From: Chitinophagales bacterium
GTDB lineage: Bacteria; Bacteroidota; Bacteroidia; Chitinophagales; LD1
Length of the DNA stretch: 64,000 nt
Reading direction: 5' to 3'
Assembly (NCBI GenBank): GCA_019638515.1
Contig: JAHBTS010000001.1
Location: 310,001 to 374,000 of the forward strand
How positions within the stretch are numbered: position 1 is the stretch's first letter; every line of letters begins with the position of its first letter. Positions 8,679 to 18,209 of this stretch are shown in pieces. The position numbers and the translations under genes were made by a program. The notes below the pieces were generated by a model, which made no database searches, was not told where the DNA came from, and saw only the letters and a program-made list of their open reading frames with translations.

Positions 8679-11537
8679 ATGAATTTTTGGGGTACACTTC
8701 GTCATCAGATAGTTGTCTTCGCAGTCTTTTTTCTTTCGTGGGAGTGTGTTGGGCAGCAGCCTGCATTTTCAATTCTTGGCGAAGATCAATTCAAAGGTGT
8801 TCAAATTTATGACATCATTCAAGACAATGAGCAGAACTATTGGTTTGCAACAAATGAGGGACTTTTTTACTACAATTTTTCTTCGTTTGAAAAGGTAGAG
8901 TGCAATGAGGCGAAAAGCAGTTCCGTGTTTAACTTTGTGAAGAATGAAAAGGGATATATTTTTTGCCACAATCTTAATAATCAAGTTTTTCAGATAAAGG
9001 ATAAGCAATGGAAGCTTTTCTATGAGTTGAAAAAAGAAGAAGTTGGTGCAGATATTTCATTGGCTATCGGTAGCGATCAAGAATTACTCGTGTCATCGCG
9101 CAATGTAATTGCCATAAATGAAGCCGGTAAAGTTGTTCAAACCTATGTAAATCGTATAAAGTATGTTGGTCCGCCCTTTCAGTTAAAAGATGGCCGAGTC
9201 ATTTTTCACTTAGGGTTTTCAAATGAAATTTTATCATACAAGGATGGGAATTTCACTAAAGCTAAGCTGAATAAACAGGCTTCAGTATTGAAGTTTGTTG
9301 AGTTTGAAGGGCAGATTTTTGCAATTGATTTAAACGAAAAAATAGTTTATCCATTTAATGCGAAAACCAATTCGCTTGGCATTTCATTTGAAAATGCAAT
9401 GCTTACAAGAAGTAAATCATTGAGGGTGTATCAAACCAAGGATAACCTTTGGTTTGCAGGCACTTTGCCGGGTGTTTTTAAGGTGAATGGGAAGCTTGGT
9501 GCAGAGTCCGAACCACTATTCTATCAAGATTTTTTCATTTCTGATGTGTTTGAAGATGAGGAAGGCAATGTTTTATTGGGAACCTTTGATAGAGGCGTTT
9601 TGCTTATTCCTTTTTTAGATGTTCCCGATGTATTGGCAGCATTTGAAAACAACCCTGTGAGTAGTGTAATGGTTTGTCCTTACAATGGTTTAATTCTAGG
9701 AACATCAAGTGGAAAGCTATTGCATTTTGATAGCTCGTTTACATCATTAAGTTCCTCAGGAAACAGGCCCATAGAAGCAATGGCGTGCAGTGAAAACTTT
9801 TTGCTTTTTGATGATGGAATGATTCAAGCCTATGATTTTAAGAAGAGGAAGACAATCCCGATTTTACTTGCTTCGCTGAAGGCTGCTTGCCCGGTAGATC
9901 AAAATACGTTTTACTTAGGAACCAATCGTGGGGTTTATTACTTAACAATAGATGCTTCGGGAAAAGCAACAGTGCAATTGATAAATCAACTTGCACTAAG
10001 GATACATCAAATGGCATACGAAAAGGAGCATGAAGTGCTATATGTATCCACCAGTGAAGGGGTATTTGTTTACAGAAAAAATGGTCAGCTAGAGAAGATA
10101 AACTATCATTCAAAAACTATTTATCCAAATGCCATCCAGCAGATAAATGGAAAGGTGTATATGCTCACTAAACAAGATGGAATTTTAGTGTATCAAAATG
10201 AAAGGAATGTGGATGTTATTCTTCCGAAGGTAGAAGGAAAAGTTGTGTCATTGAAAAAGATTCAGCTATTTAAGGAAACAATAATAGGGAATACGGCATT
10301 TGGATTGTTTCAATTCGATTTTAAAGGGCGTTTGATTCGTGCTATCAATGCGCATTCAGGTTTTTCAACCAAGCGCATTATTGATTTTACCATTTTCAAT
10401 GACCGTTTATGGGTGAGTCATTCAGGTGGCTTTCAGATGGTTGATGTAACTAAAAGTTATCATGATAAAAGCGCCTTGAGTATTCGTTTCGATAAAATTT
10501 TAGTAGGAAGCAATGAGGATTTTCTTCATAAAAAGGGGCGTTTGAAAAGAAACCAACATCGAATAAAATTTGTGTTTTCAGTTCCTACCTTGCGCAATAG
10601 GAAGATGCTTCATTATTACTACCAACTTTCGGGTGCCGACACTAACTGGACACGACTACAGTATGATCAAAATGAAGTAACATTTAATGCTTTATCGTCA
10701 GGCAAGTATGAATTTCAGGTAAAGGCCGAGTCTGGAGGAAAATTTAGCCCTACCATTAAATATGCATTTGTAATTCCTACTCCTATTTATTTAACGTGGT
10801 GGTTTTTGTTGATTACAATAAGTTCATTTTTAGGTATCGTATATTGGTTTTACCGAAGGCAGTTATCCATTCAGCAAAAAAAATCAGCGCAGATAAATGA
10901 ACTCTATGCTTCAAAACTTACGGCCATACAATCGCAGATGAACCCCCATTTTATTTTCAATTCATTGAACTCTATTCAAGATTTAGTGTTGAAGAAAGAT
11001 GTTAAACATTCCTACTCGTATATCAGCACGTTTTCAGATTTAGTCCGTAGAACGTTGAGTTATTCAGAAAAAGATTTCATTACCTGTGAGCAAGAAGTAT
11101 CCTTGCTGGAGTTATACCTTTCGCTCGAACAATTGCGTTTTAAACAAGAGTTGAGCTATGAAATTACAACCAACCATATTGAAGATATTATGTTGCCGCC
11201 TATGCTCATTCAACCGTTTATCGAAAACTCGTTGGTGCATGGTTTGTTGCACAAAGAGGGGCAAAAAATATTGAAGATTAATCTGGAGTTGGTTGACGAA
11301 CGATTGCTTTGTATAATAGAGGATAATGGAGTAGGAAGAGAAGAAGCGATGAGAATCAGAGAGCGACAACGGGGCGACCATCAATCATTTTCATCGGAGG
11401 CAATTCGCAAGCGTTTCGAGATTTTAAGTCAGGTATTCAAAGGCGATTTTGGTTTTGTTTATGAAGATGTTTTTGAAAATGGCAGGGTTACCGGCACGCG
11501 GGTAATTCTTACAATTCCTTATAGACGGAAATACTAA
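8679..11537 (+). CDS. Two-component-propeller sensor histidine kinase (LytS/YehU-type)
   Basis: A 952-residue membrane sensor. An N-terminal signal sequence (to ~25, ending VGQQ) leads to a periplasmic beta-propeller of Reg_prop-type repeats, for example NYWFATNEGLFYY and DNLWFAGTLPGVFKV. A Y_Y_Y-type Ig-like domain follows at ~630-700, then one transmembrane helix at ~706-728. The cytoplasmic His_kinase domain has the phospho-acceptor motif MNPHFIFNSLNSIQ with His757 and a GHKL ATPase with QPFIENSLVHG and IIEDNGVG. This is the non-HisKA family that signals to LytTR regulators, and such a regulator gene begins 77 bp downstream. The propeller presumably senses a periplasmic ligand, possibly a glycan, but the ligand cannot be read from sequence. 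Confidence 0.9.
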   Translation: MNFWGTLRHQIVVFAVFFLSWECVGQQPAFSILGEDQFKGVQIYDIIQDNEQNYWFATNEGLFYYNFSSFEKVECNEAKSSSVFNFVKNEKGYIFCHNLNNQVFQIKDKQWKLFYELKKEEVGADISLAIGSDQELLVSSRNVIAINEAGKVVQTYVNRIKYVGPPFQLKDGRVIFHLGFSNEILSYKDGNFTKAKLNKQASVLKFVEFEGQIFAIDLNEKIVYPFNAKTNSLGISFENAMLTRSKSLRVYQTKDNLWFAGTLPGVFKVNGKLGAESEPLFYQDFFISDVFEDEEGNVLLGTFDRGVLLIPFLDVPDVLAAFENNPVSSVMVCPYNGLILGTSSGKLLHFDSSFTSLSSSGNRPIEAMACSENFLLFDDGMIQAYDFKKRKTIPILLASLKAACPVDQNTFYLGTNRGVYYLTIDASGKATVQLINQLALRIHQMAYEKEHEVLYVSTSEGVFVYRKNGQLEKINYHSKTIYPNAIQQINGKVYMLTKQDGILVYQNERNVDVILPKVEGKVVSLKKIQLFKETIIGNTAFGLFQFDFKGRLIRAINAHSGFSTKRIIDFTIFNDRLWVSHSGGFQMVDVTKSYHDKSALSIRFDKILVGSNEDFLHKKGRLKRNQHRIKFVFSVPTLRNRKMLHYYYQLSGADTNWTRLQYDQNEVTFNALSSGKYEFQVKAESGGKFSPTIKYAFVIPTPIYLTWWFLLITISSFLGIVYWFYRRQLSIQQKKSAQINELYASKLTAIQSQMNPHFIFNSLNSIQDLVLKKDVKHSYSYISTFSDLVRRTLSYSEKDFITCEQEVSLLELYLSLEQLRFKQELSYEITTNHIEDIMLPPMLIQPFIENSLVHGLLHKEGQKILKINLELVDERLLCIIEDNGVGREEAMRIRERQRGDHQSFSSEAIRKRFEILSQVFKGDFGFVYEDVFENGRVTGTRVILTIPYRRKY

Positions 11538-11614
11538 TCTATTCGTAAAGGAAATTATACGTTTCGTGAAATTCGCTAACTTGATTATAGACAAAAAGCA
11601 ATTCTTTGTCTTAT

Positions 11615-12358
11615 ATGCACAAGATTAGAGCAGTAATAGTGGATGATGAAGAAAGCGCAAGAGATGTGCTTGAAAATTTATTGCTCTTGTTCTGTGAAGA
11701 AGTGGAGGTGCTTGCCAAATGTGCTAACATTCCTTTGGCCGTAGAAGAAATAAAAAAGCATGAACCCGACCTTGTGTTTCTGGATATAGAAATGCCCAAG
11801 TATGCAGGATATGAGATTGTAAACTTTTTTGATGCCATACATTTCCAGATGATTTTTGTTACCGCATACGACCAATATGCAGTGAAAGCATTTGAAGTAG
11901 CGGCCATTGATTATTTATTGAAACCGGTGAAGATTGAAAGGTTGCAAGCGGCAGTTGAGCGAGTTCGCCAGCGAAAAAACCTTGAAGGACAGCAACAAAA
12001 GCTAAGTGTATTGAAAACAGCCATGGAAAGTAAGGAAATTAAAAGCATGCTCGTTTTCGATAAGGCACAGCAAAATGTAGTGCAATTTGATAGTATCATA
12101 GCCATTGAGGCACAAGAATCATATTGCATTATTCATTGTATCGATCAACAATTTGTTGTAAGCAAGAATCTTTCTCACTTTGAAAAAACCTTAGAAGGCA
12201 ATGTCGATTTTTTTAGGTCGCATCGTTCGTGGATAGTGAATAAAAAGCACATTTCGAAATACTCGAAAACCAACTTAAATATTTATTTGAGTAATAATAT
12301 GGAGACCAAATTATCCAAATACAGAAAAGTAGAGTTTGAAGAATTTCTACTCAGTTAG
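11615..12358 (+). CDS. LytTR-family response regulator
   Basis: A 247-residue DNA-binding regulator; the ATG at 11615 is preferred over an in-frame TTG three codons upstream. The receiver domain has the acidic pair IVDDEE, the phosphorylated aspartate in DLVFLDIEMP (Asp57), FVTAYD with the switch Thr, and LLKPV with the conserved Lys. A coiled linker rich in Gln and Lys leads to a C-terminal LytTR domain (~140-247) with the signatures ESYCIIHC and FFRSHRSWIVNKKHI. LytTR proteins bind pairs of ~9-bp direct repeats roughly two helical turns apart; such a pair lies just downstream at 12406-12434, ahead of the giant surface-protein gene. Its natural partner is the kinase gene immediately upstream. 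Confidence 0.92.
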   Translation: MHKIRAVIVDDEESARDVLENLLLLFCEEVEVLAKCANIPLAVEEIKKHEPDLVFLDIEMPKYAGYEIVNFFDAIHFQMIFVTAYDQYAVKAFEVAAIDYLLKPVKIERLQAAVERVRQRKNLEGQQQKLSVLKTAMESKEIKSMLVFDKAQQNVVQFDSIIAIEAQESYCIIHCIDQQFVVSKNLSHFEKTLEGNVDFFRSHRSWIVNKKHISKYSKTNLNIYLSNNMETKLSKYRKVEFEEFLLS

Positions 12359-12405
12359 CCATCATTTCTCTATTCAAAATTTTATCACAGAGGTAAAGCC
12401 TGTCC

Positions 12406-12434
12406 ATTCATGAACTAAATTGGCTATTCATGAA
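12406..12434 (+). promoter_or_regulatory. Direct repeat ATTCATGAA x2: candidate LytTR operator
   Basis: Two identical 9-mers ATTCATGAA occur at 12406-12414 and 12426-12434, a 20-bp period, and both are followed by nTA. Each contains the palindrome TTCATGAA. They lie 31 to 59 bp upstream of a -7 box (12465-12472), where a class-I or class-II activator would bind, and between the LytTR gene and the next gene. Confidence 0.5.
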
Positions 12435-12464
12435 GTATCAATAAGAGTGCTTCCTCTTTCTATC

Positions 12465-12472
12465 TACGTTTG
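12465..12472 (+). promoter_or_regulatory. -7 box of the surface-protein promoter
   Basis: TACGTTTG is an exact match to TAnnTTTG. No TTG is present 17-23 bases upstream, which fits a promoter that depends on an activator bound to the repeats above. Confidence 0.5.
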
Positions 12473-12495
12473 AGTAAACAAATATTGAAAAGACG

Positions 12496-15400
12496 ATGAG
12501 AAAGATTGCCTTACTAACCTTTGCATTATTATTTAGCTTACACAATATGTATTGTCAAGATTTTTCTTGGGGAAAATCAGGAGGAAATACAGGGAATGAG
12601 TATGCGCGCAGTATCTTTGTGGATGGCGCAGGGAGTGTTTACACGGTAGGATCCTTTAGTGGAACGGTAGATTTCGATCCGGGATCAGGGGTATCTAATT
12701 TAACGGCAGTAGGGTCAACAGATGCATATATTCAAAAATTAAATTCTGCAGGCGCATTTGTTTTTGCTCGAAGATTTGGAGGCGCTGGCGATGCTGTTGC
12801 CTATGGAGTTACCGTTGATCCCAATAATTTCATATACATTACAGGTTCATTTACCGGCAATATGGATTCTGACCCTAATGCCGGCACTTCACTTTTAACA
12901 TCTGCCGGGGGCACTGATATTTTCTTAATTCGCCTAAGTGCATCTGCTGTATGGAGTTATTCTACTCGCTTTGGCAGTACCGGAGATGATGTTGGATTGT
13001 CGGTTTGTGCTAATGCAGGCGCTTTTGCTTTAACCGGAACAATCACAGGTGTTGTAGATTTTGATCCGGGGGCTGGAGTTGCCAATATAGGTATTATCAA
13101 TCTTACACAAGGATTCATTGCGCGATATGTACCTGGTGTTTTTTATACTTTTGCTCATACACTTGGGATTTCTGCGAATGCTTCTGAAATGGATGTTTCG
13201 GGAAATATTTATACAACAGGTGTAGGATTTAATGCGGGTAGTAATGATGCGTTTGTAAAAAAATTTGGGCCAACCGGAACGGTTACTTGGACTAAGTATT
13301 TAGGAGGAGCATCCGGTGATGGTGGATATGGCATTGCAACAGATGTTACAGGCAATGTTTACACAACCGGTTTTTTTAGTGGTACTGCTGATTTTGATCC
13401 CGATGCAGGTGTAGTATCTATTACAAGTGGTGGTTCGAATGATATTTATGTAAGTAAACTGGATACAAATGGAAGCTACGTTTGGGCAGTAGGATTTTCG
13501 GGAACAGGGGATGACCGAGGGGTTACAATTGATACCGATCCCGATGGCAATGTTTATACAGCCGGATATTTTAGAAGCACAGTTGATTTTGATCCCGGAG
13601 CAGGGGTTTCAAATTTATCGTCATCAGGCTTAACGGATGGCATGGTGTGCAAATTAAATGCGAGTGGTCAATATGTATGGGCGCAAAAGATTGGTTCAAC
13701 CGGCAACGATGCAATTCAAGGAATAAGGATTGAACAATCCGCGAATATTCATTTGGCAGGTTATTTCAGTGGCACTGTAGATGTTGATCCGGCAGCAAGT
13801 GTTGCTAACTTGGTTGCAGTAGGAGGAACAGATTATTGTGTTGTTAAGTGGATACCTTGTATAATTCCGGCTGCCCCTACTAATACAACTCCAGCAAATA
13901 ACTTAGTGGTTTGCAATGGGGAATCAACTGTTTTATCGGCAAGTGGCACGGGAACAATTGGTTGGTACTCATCGGCAACCGGAGGTACCTATCTAGGCGG
14001 TGGCAGTAGTTTTACAACACCTGTTTTAACTTCCGACACTAGTTTTTATGTTCAAGACAGTAGTTGTTTACCGGGTCCTCGGAAACGGATATACGTAAGT
14101 GTTCTGTCATCTATCGCCAATCAAACGGTAAGTTCTTCCCCATCAAGTGTCTGTGTGGGTCAATCTGCAACCGTTTCCATATCCGGTAGCGAGGTGAATA
14201 AGGTGTATTCTTTACGTGATAACTCAAACAATGCTGTAATTGATGGTCCTATTGCCGGAACAGGTGCTGCACTCAATTTCTCGACAGGCGCTATAAATTC
14301 TACTACCACATACAATGTGTATGCTGTATCACAACCTACAAATTATGCACTTGATTTAGATGGTGTGGATGACTATATAGACTTAGGCACAAACAATAGA
14401 GGAATTACAAGTACCGTAACTGTATCGGCTAAAGTGAAGGCTGCTGTTACCGGTGCTTCACAATTTATAGTCAGCAAATATGTGGCCGCTTCACTTGGAT
14501 TCTATCTGTATATTGATGCTACCGGAAAGGCTGCAATTCAAGGTAGAGATGCTGCCGGAGCAGCTAAAACATCGGGTGTTTCTACCACTGTTGTAGCAGA
14601 TAATCAATGGCATGAGGTAACAGGTGTTGTGAGAAATACCGGTTGGGAAATTTGGGTAGATGGAGTATTGGAAAATTCCGGTGCTTACTCATTGGGCGCA
14701 GCAGGATTGGCTACTACTGCCGGACTACTTGTTGGCTACTTTAGTCCAAATTATTCAACAATGGATGTAGATCATGTAGCTATATGGAATACAGCGTTAT
14801 CTACACCAACCATTGCAGCTAACAACTTCGCATGTTTAACAGGCTCTGAGGCAAACCTGGTTGGATATTTTAAGTTTAATGAAGGCACAGGAACTGTTGT
14901 TAACGATTTGTCGAGTAGCGCCCTGAACGGTTCTTTGGTGAATATGACGGCTCCTGCTTGTTGGATTTCCGGAAGCAATGCGGTGTGTATGTCAGGTTGT
15001 GATTTACAAATGGCAAACACGGTTACCATTTCTACCATTGCAGCTCCTGCGCAACCTACCATTACACCAAGTGGCTCTACCGTCATTTGTTCAGGAGGTT
15101 CAGTTACTTTAACTTCTTCTCCCGGAACAACATATTTATGGTCAACCGGTGCAACCACCTCTTCAATTACTGTTTCAGCAGCGGGTACATACTCAGTTCA
15201 GGTTACCAATGCAGCCGGATGCCAATCAGTGCCAAGTGCAGGAACAACGGTTACCATCGGCTCTTCACCGGCTCAACCCACTATCTCCGCAGGAGGGCCA
15301 ACAACGTTCTGTGCGGGCGGTTCGGTTACGCTTACCTCTTCTGCAGGAACCTCTTATTTGTGGTCGAATGGGGCAACTACAGCATCAATCAATGTAACCA

Positions 15401-17979
15401 ATTCAGGTACTTATACAGTGCAAGTTACCAATGCATCCGGATGCCAGTCAGTGCCTAGTGCCGGTACAACGGTAACGGTGAATTCCTTACCTGCACAACC
15501 CACCATTACTGCCGGAGGGCCTACAACATTCTGTGCAGGCGGTTCGGTTACGCTTACCTCTTCTGCCGGAACAACTTACTTGTGGTCGAACGGAGCAACC
15601 ACAGCATCCATTTCACCCACCACTTCAGGCACATACACTGTTCAGGTAACTAATGCAGCAGGTTGCCAATCGGTAGCAAGTGCCGGTACAACAGTAACGG
15701 TGAATTCATTACCGGCACAACCCACCATTACAGCCGGAGGGCCAACAACATTCTGCGCGGGTGGTTCGGTTACGCTTACCTCTTCTGCAGGAACTACTTA
15801 CTTGTGGTCGAACGGAGCAACCACAGCATCCATTTCACCCACCACTTCAGGAACATACACTGTTCGGGTTACTAACGCAGCAGGTTGTCAATCTGTAGCA
15901 AGTGCCGGTACAACAGTAACGGTAAATTCCTTGCCTGCACAACCCACCATTACAGCCGGAGGGCCAACAACATTCTGTGCAGGCGGTTCGGTTACGCTTA
16001 CATCTTCTGCAGGAACAACTTACTTGTGGTCGAATGGGGCAACAACAGCATCAATTTCACCAACCACTTCAGGAACATACACTGTTCAGGTAACTAACGC
16101 AGCAGGTTGCCAATCGGTAGCAAGTGCCGGAACAACAGTAACGGTAAATTCCTTGCCTGCGCAACCCACCATTACAGCCGGAGGGCCAACAACATTCTGC
16201 GCGGGTGGTTCTGTTACACTTACATCTTCTACAGGAACAACTTACTTGTGGTCGAACGGAGCAACCACAGCATCCATTTCACCCACCACTTCAGGCACAT
16301 ACACTGTTCAGGTAACTAACGCAGCAGGTTGCCAATCTGTAGCAAGCGCAGGTAAAACAGTAACGGTGAATTCATTACCTGGAAAACCTACTGTTACTGC
16401 CGGAGGACCAACAACATTCTGTGCAGGCGGTTCGGTTACGCTTACATCATCTGCCGGAACATCTTATTTGTGGTCGAGTGGGGCAACCACGGCTTCTATT
16501 TCTCCAACCACTTCAGGAACATATACTGTTCGGGTTACGAATGCAGCCGGATGTCAATCCGTAGCAAGTGATAGCGTTACTGTAACGGTAAATACCTTGC
16601 CAACTATTAGTTTAGGAACAGTTTCTAACCCTACTTCTTGTACGGTGGATAATGGATCGGTTACCATAGTTGGTTCAGGAAACGGAACATTGACGTGGTC
16701 AGGTGCGGCAAATGGATCTCAAGTGGTTTCAAACTTCCCCGACACTGTTTTCAATTTAGGCGATGGTAATTATTCAATTTACTTTACCGATGGAAATGGA
16801 TGTGTGTCAAGCGCACTCAATGTTACATTGACGACTCCTTCTGCACCTCCTGCCCCTACAATTACTGCGGGTGGCCCAACAAGTTTTTGCCCGGGCGGTT
16901 CAGTTACCTTGACTGCTTCAAATGCTGCATCATATCTATGGTCAACAGGCGATACAACAGCTTCTATTACTGTAATGAATTCAGGAAATTATTCGGTAGG
17001 TATTATAGATGCACAAGGATGTGCTTCACCGTCAAGCAATATTACTACGATAACTGTTTTCAATCCGCCTGTTATCGCTATCGGTTCAAGTGCTAATCCA
17101 ACAACATGCTTAGCGAATGATGGCTCAGTGGAAATTGTGGGTTCGTCAACAGGCGATTTATCATGGACGGGACAAAGCAGCGGAAGTCAGGCTTCTGTAG
17201 TATTGCCTTACACTGTTTCTAATCTTGCGGCAGGCAACTATACTTTTTCACTTGTTGACAGTAATGGTTGTACATCTGCCAATCTTTCTCATACTTTGGT
17301 GGCACCTAATGCACCTGCAGCGCCAACAATTACAGCGAGCGGACCGTTGAGTTTTTGTGAGGGAAATTCAGTAACGCTTTCAGTGCCTTCGGCATCAGCA
17401 TACGCATGGTCTAATGGTGATACTTCACAATCAATAGTTGTTACACATGCCGGCTCGTTTTCTGTAAATGTTACTGATACAAATGGCTGCACATCACTGC
17501 AAAGTGCTACCACTATAGTATGGGTTGATTCGATGCCTGACCTTACCGTTACAAACACAAACAATGTGCTTACGGCAACACAAGCCGGAGCAAGTTACAA
17601 TTGGATAGATTGTGCAACGGGTAATAGTGTAGGTGCTGCAAATGCCCAATCATTTACCCCGAGTGCAAATGGAAGCTATGCGGTTATCATTACTAAAGGA
17701 ACTTGCGCTGATACATCTGCTTGCGTACAAGTTTTCATTAGTGGAATAAACGAGGAAAGCATGGCACATGTTTCTATACAGCCAAATCCGGGGTTGAATG
17801 AGGTGAGCATTGTATCAGACTTTATGATTGAAGAGGTTGCGATTTACAGCACATCAGGTGGATTGGTGCAACGAGAGTTTGAAAACACATTTAATGTGCA
17901 GCACTTGGCTAGTGGCGTTTATTTCGTTCAAGTAAAAAGTATGAAAGGAACAAAAGTGCTTCGTTTTGTGAAGCAGTAG
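12496..17979 (+). CDS. Giant repeat-rich T9SS-secreted surface protein
   Basis: An 1827-residue exported protein. A signal peptide (to ~21, MYCQDF) precedes about six SBBP-type repeats marked by VDFDPGxGV (residues ~30-450), which likely fold as a beta-propeller. An Ig-like segment follows, then a LamG/concanavalin-like domain (~615-790, DLDGVDDYIDLG ... WHEVTGVV). Next come seven consecutive 74-residue Ig-like units (852-1369), each with two cysteines (FCAGGS and AAGCQS), then further divergent units. The protein ends in a type A sorting domain (IQPNPGLNEVSIVSD ... GVYFVQVKS ... LRFVKQ), used for type IX export and surface attachment. It is probably an adhesin. Position, direct repeats and an activator-type promoter suggest control by the adjacent kinase-regulator pair. 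Confidence 0.88.
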   Translation: MRKIALLTFALLFSLHNMYCQDFSWGKSGGNTGNEYARSIFVDGAGSVYTVGSFSGTVDFDPGSGVSNLTAVGSTDAYIQKLNSAGAFVFARRFGGAGDAVAYGVTVDPNNFIYITGSFTGNMDSDPNAGTSLLTSAGGTDIFLIRLSASAVWSYSTRFGSTGDDVGLSVCANAGAFALTGTITGVVDFDPGAGVANIGIINLTQGFIARYVPGVFYTFAHTLGISANASEMDVSGNIYTTGVGFNAGSNDAFVKKFGPTGTVTWTKYLGGASGDGGYGIATDVTGNVYTTGFFSGTADFDPDAGVVSITSGGSNDIYVSKLDTNGSYVWAVGFSGTGDDRGVTIDTDPDGNVYTAGYFRSTVDFDPGAGVSNLSSSGLTDGMVCKLNASGQYVWAQKIGSTGNDAIQGIRIEQSANIHLAGYFSGTVDVDPAASVANLVAVGGTDYCVVKWIPCIIPAAPTNTTPANNLVVCNGESTVLSASGTGTIGWYSSATGGTYLGGGSSFTTPVLTSDTSFYVQDSSCLPGPRKRIYVSVLSSIANQTVSSSPSSVCVGQSATVSISGSEVNKVYSLRDNSNNAVIDGPIAGTGAALNFSTGAINSTTTYNVYAVSQPTNYALDLDGVDDYIDLGTNNRGITSTVTVSAKVKAAVTGASQFIVSKYVAASLGFYLYIDATGKAAIQGRDAAGAAKTSGVSTTVVADNQWHEVTGVVRNTGWEIWVDGVLENSGAYSLGAAGLATTAGLLVGYFSPNYSTMDVDHVAIWNTALSTPTIAANNFACLTGSEANLVGYFKFNEGTGTVVNDLSSSALNGSLVNMTAPACWISGSNAVCMSGCDLQMANTVTISTIAAPAQPTITPSGSTVICSGGSVTLTSSPGTTYLWSTGATTSSITVSAAGTYSVQVTNAAGCQSVPSAGTTVTIGSSPAQPTISAGGPTTFCAGGSVTLTSSAGTSYLWSNGATTASINVTNSGTYTVQVTNASGCQSVPSAGTTVTVNSLPAQPTITAGGPTTFCAGGSVTLTSSAGTTYLWSNGATTASISPTTSGTYTVQVTNAAGCQSVASAGTTVTVNSLPAQPTITAGGPTTFCAGGSVTLTSSAGTTYLWSNGATTASISPTTSGTYTVRVTNAAGCQSVASAGTTVTVNSLPAQPTITAGGPTTFCAGGSVTLTSSAGTTYLWSNGATTASISPTTSGTYTVQVTNAAGCQSVASAGTTVTVNSLPAQPTITAGGPTTFCAGGSVTLTSSTGTTYLWSNGATTASISPTTSGTYTVQVTNAAGCQSVASAGKTVTVNSLPGKPTVTAGGPTTFCAGGSVTLTSSAGTSYLWSSGATTASISPTTSGTYTVRVTNAAGCQSVASDSVTVTVNTLPTISLGTVSNPTSCTVDNGSVTIVGSGNGTLTWSGAANGSQVVSNFPDTVFNLGDGNYSIYFTDGNGCVSSALNVTLTTPSAPPAPTITAGGPTSFCPGGSVTLTASNAASYLWSTGDTTASITVMNSGNYSVGIIDAQGCASPSSNITTITVFNPPVIAIGSSANPTTCLANDGSVEIVGSSTGDLSWTGQSSGSQASVVLPYTVSNLAAGNYTFSLVDSNGCTSANLSHTLVAPNAPAAPTITASGPLSFCEGNSVTLSVPSASAYAWSNGDTSQSIVVTHAGSFSVNVTDTNGCTSLQSATTIVWVDSMPDLTVTNTNNVLTATQAGASYNWIDCATGNSVGAANAQSFTPSANGSYAVIITKGTCADTSACVQVFISGINEESMAHVSIQPNPGLNEVSIVSDFMIEEVAIYSTSGGLVQREFENTFNVQHLASGVYFVQVKSMKGTKVLRFVKQ
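15049..16602 (+). repeat. Seven tandem 222-bp in-frame repeats
   Basis: Units begin at 15049, 15271, 15493, 15715, 15937, 16159 and 16381. Each is exactly 222 bp (74 codons) and starts at the codon for Ala or Gly of AQPT/GKPT. Units 3 to 6 differ at only a few residues (for example VQVT versus VRVT, AGTT versus AGKT), while units 1, 2 and 7 are more diverged. This is the pattern of recent duplication and gene conversion in the centre of the array. Confidence 0.95.
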
Positions 17980-18006
17980 CCAATCTTAACAGAAAGGAGA
18001 AACTTA

Positions 18007-18049
18007 AAAACCTTACACCATTTTTTGTTAGAAATTGGTGTAAGGTTTT
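18007..18049 (+). terminator. Hairpin terminator after the surface-protein gene
   Basis: AAAACCTTACACCA (18007-18020) and TGGTGTAAGGTTTT (18036-18049) form a perfect 14-bp stem with a 15-base loop, 28 bp after the stop codon. The U-run is formed by the end of the stem itself. Confidence 0.7.
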
Positions 18050-18119
18050 CAATGTATAATAATTAGAGGTTTATATGCGCTTACCGAAATGTGTTTTGTT
18101 GTATGTATGGTGTATCTAC

Positions 18120-18149
18120 TTGCAGCTTTATGCTTCTTTCTTATTTTCG
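18120..18149 (+). promoter_or_regulatory. Promoter of the small secreted-protein gene
   Basis: TTG at 18120-18122, 19-base spacer, TATTTTCG at 18142-18149; fits TTG-N19-TAnnTTYG. The implied leader is about 55 nt. Confidence 0.5.
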
Positions 18150-18209
18150 TGGTAGGCGAATGCGGCTGTGTGTTTCTAAGCCCGTTTAAATACAAAGCCT
18201 CCATTTAAT

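Noticed and set aside
15663..16319. Three ~70-codon open frames spaced exactly 222 bp apart, in a different frame from the surface-protein gene
   Set aside because: They are alternative-frame shadows of the tandem repeats and have no start-site or coding character of their own.
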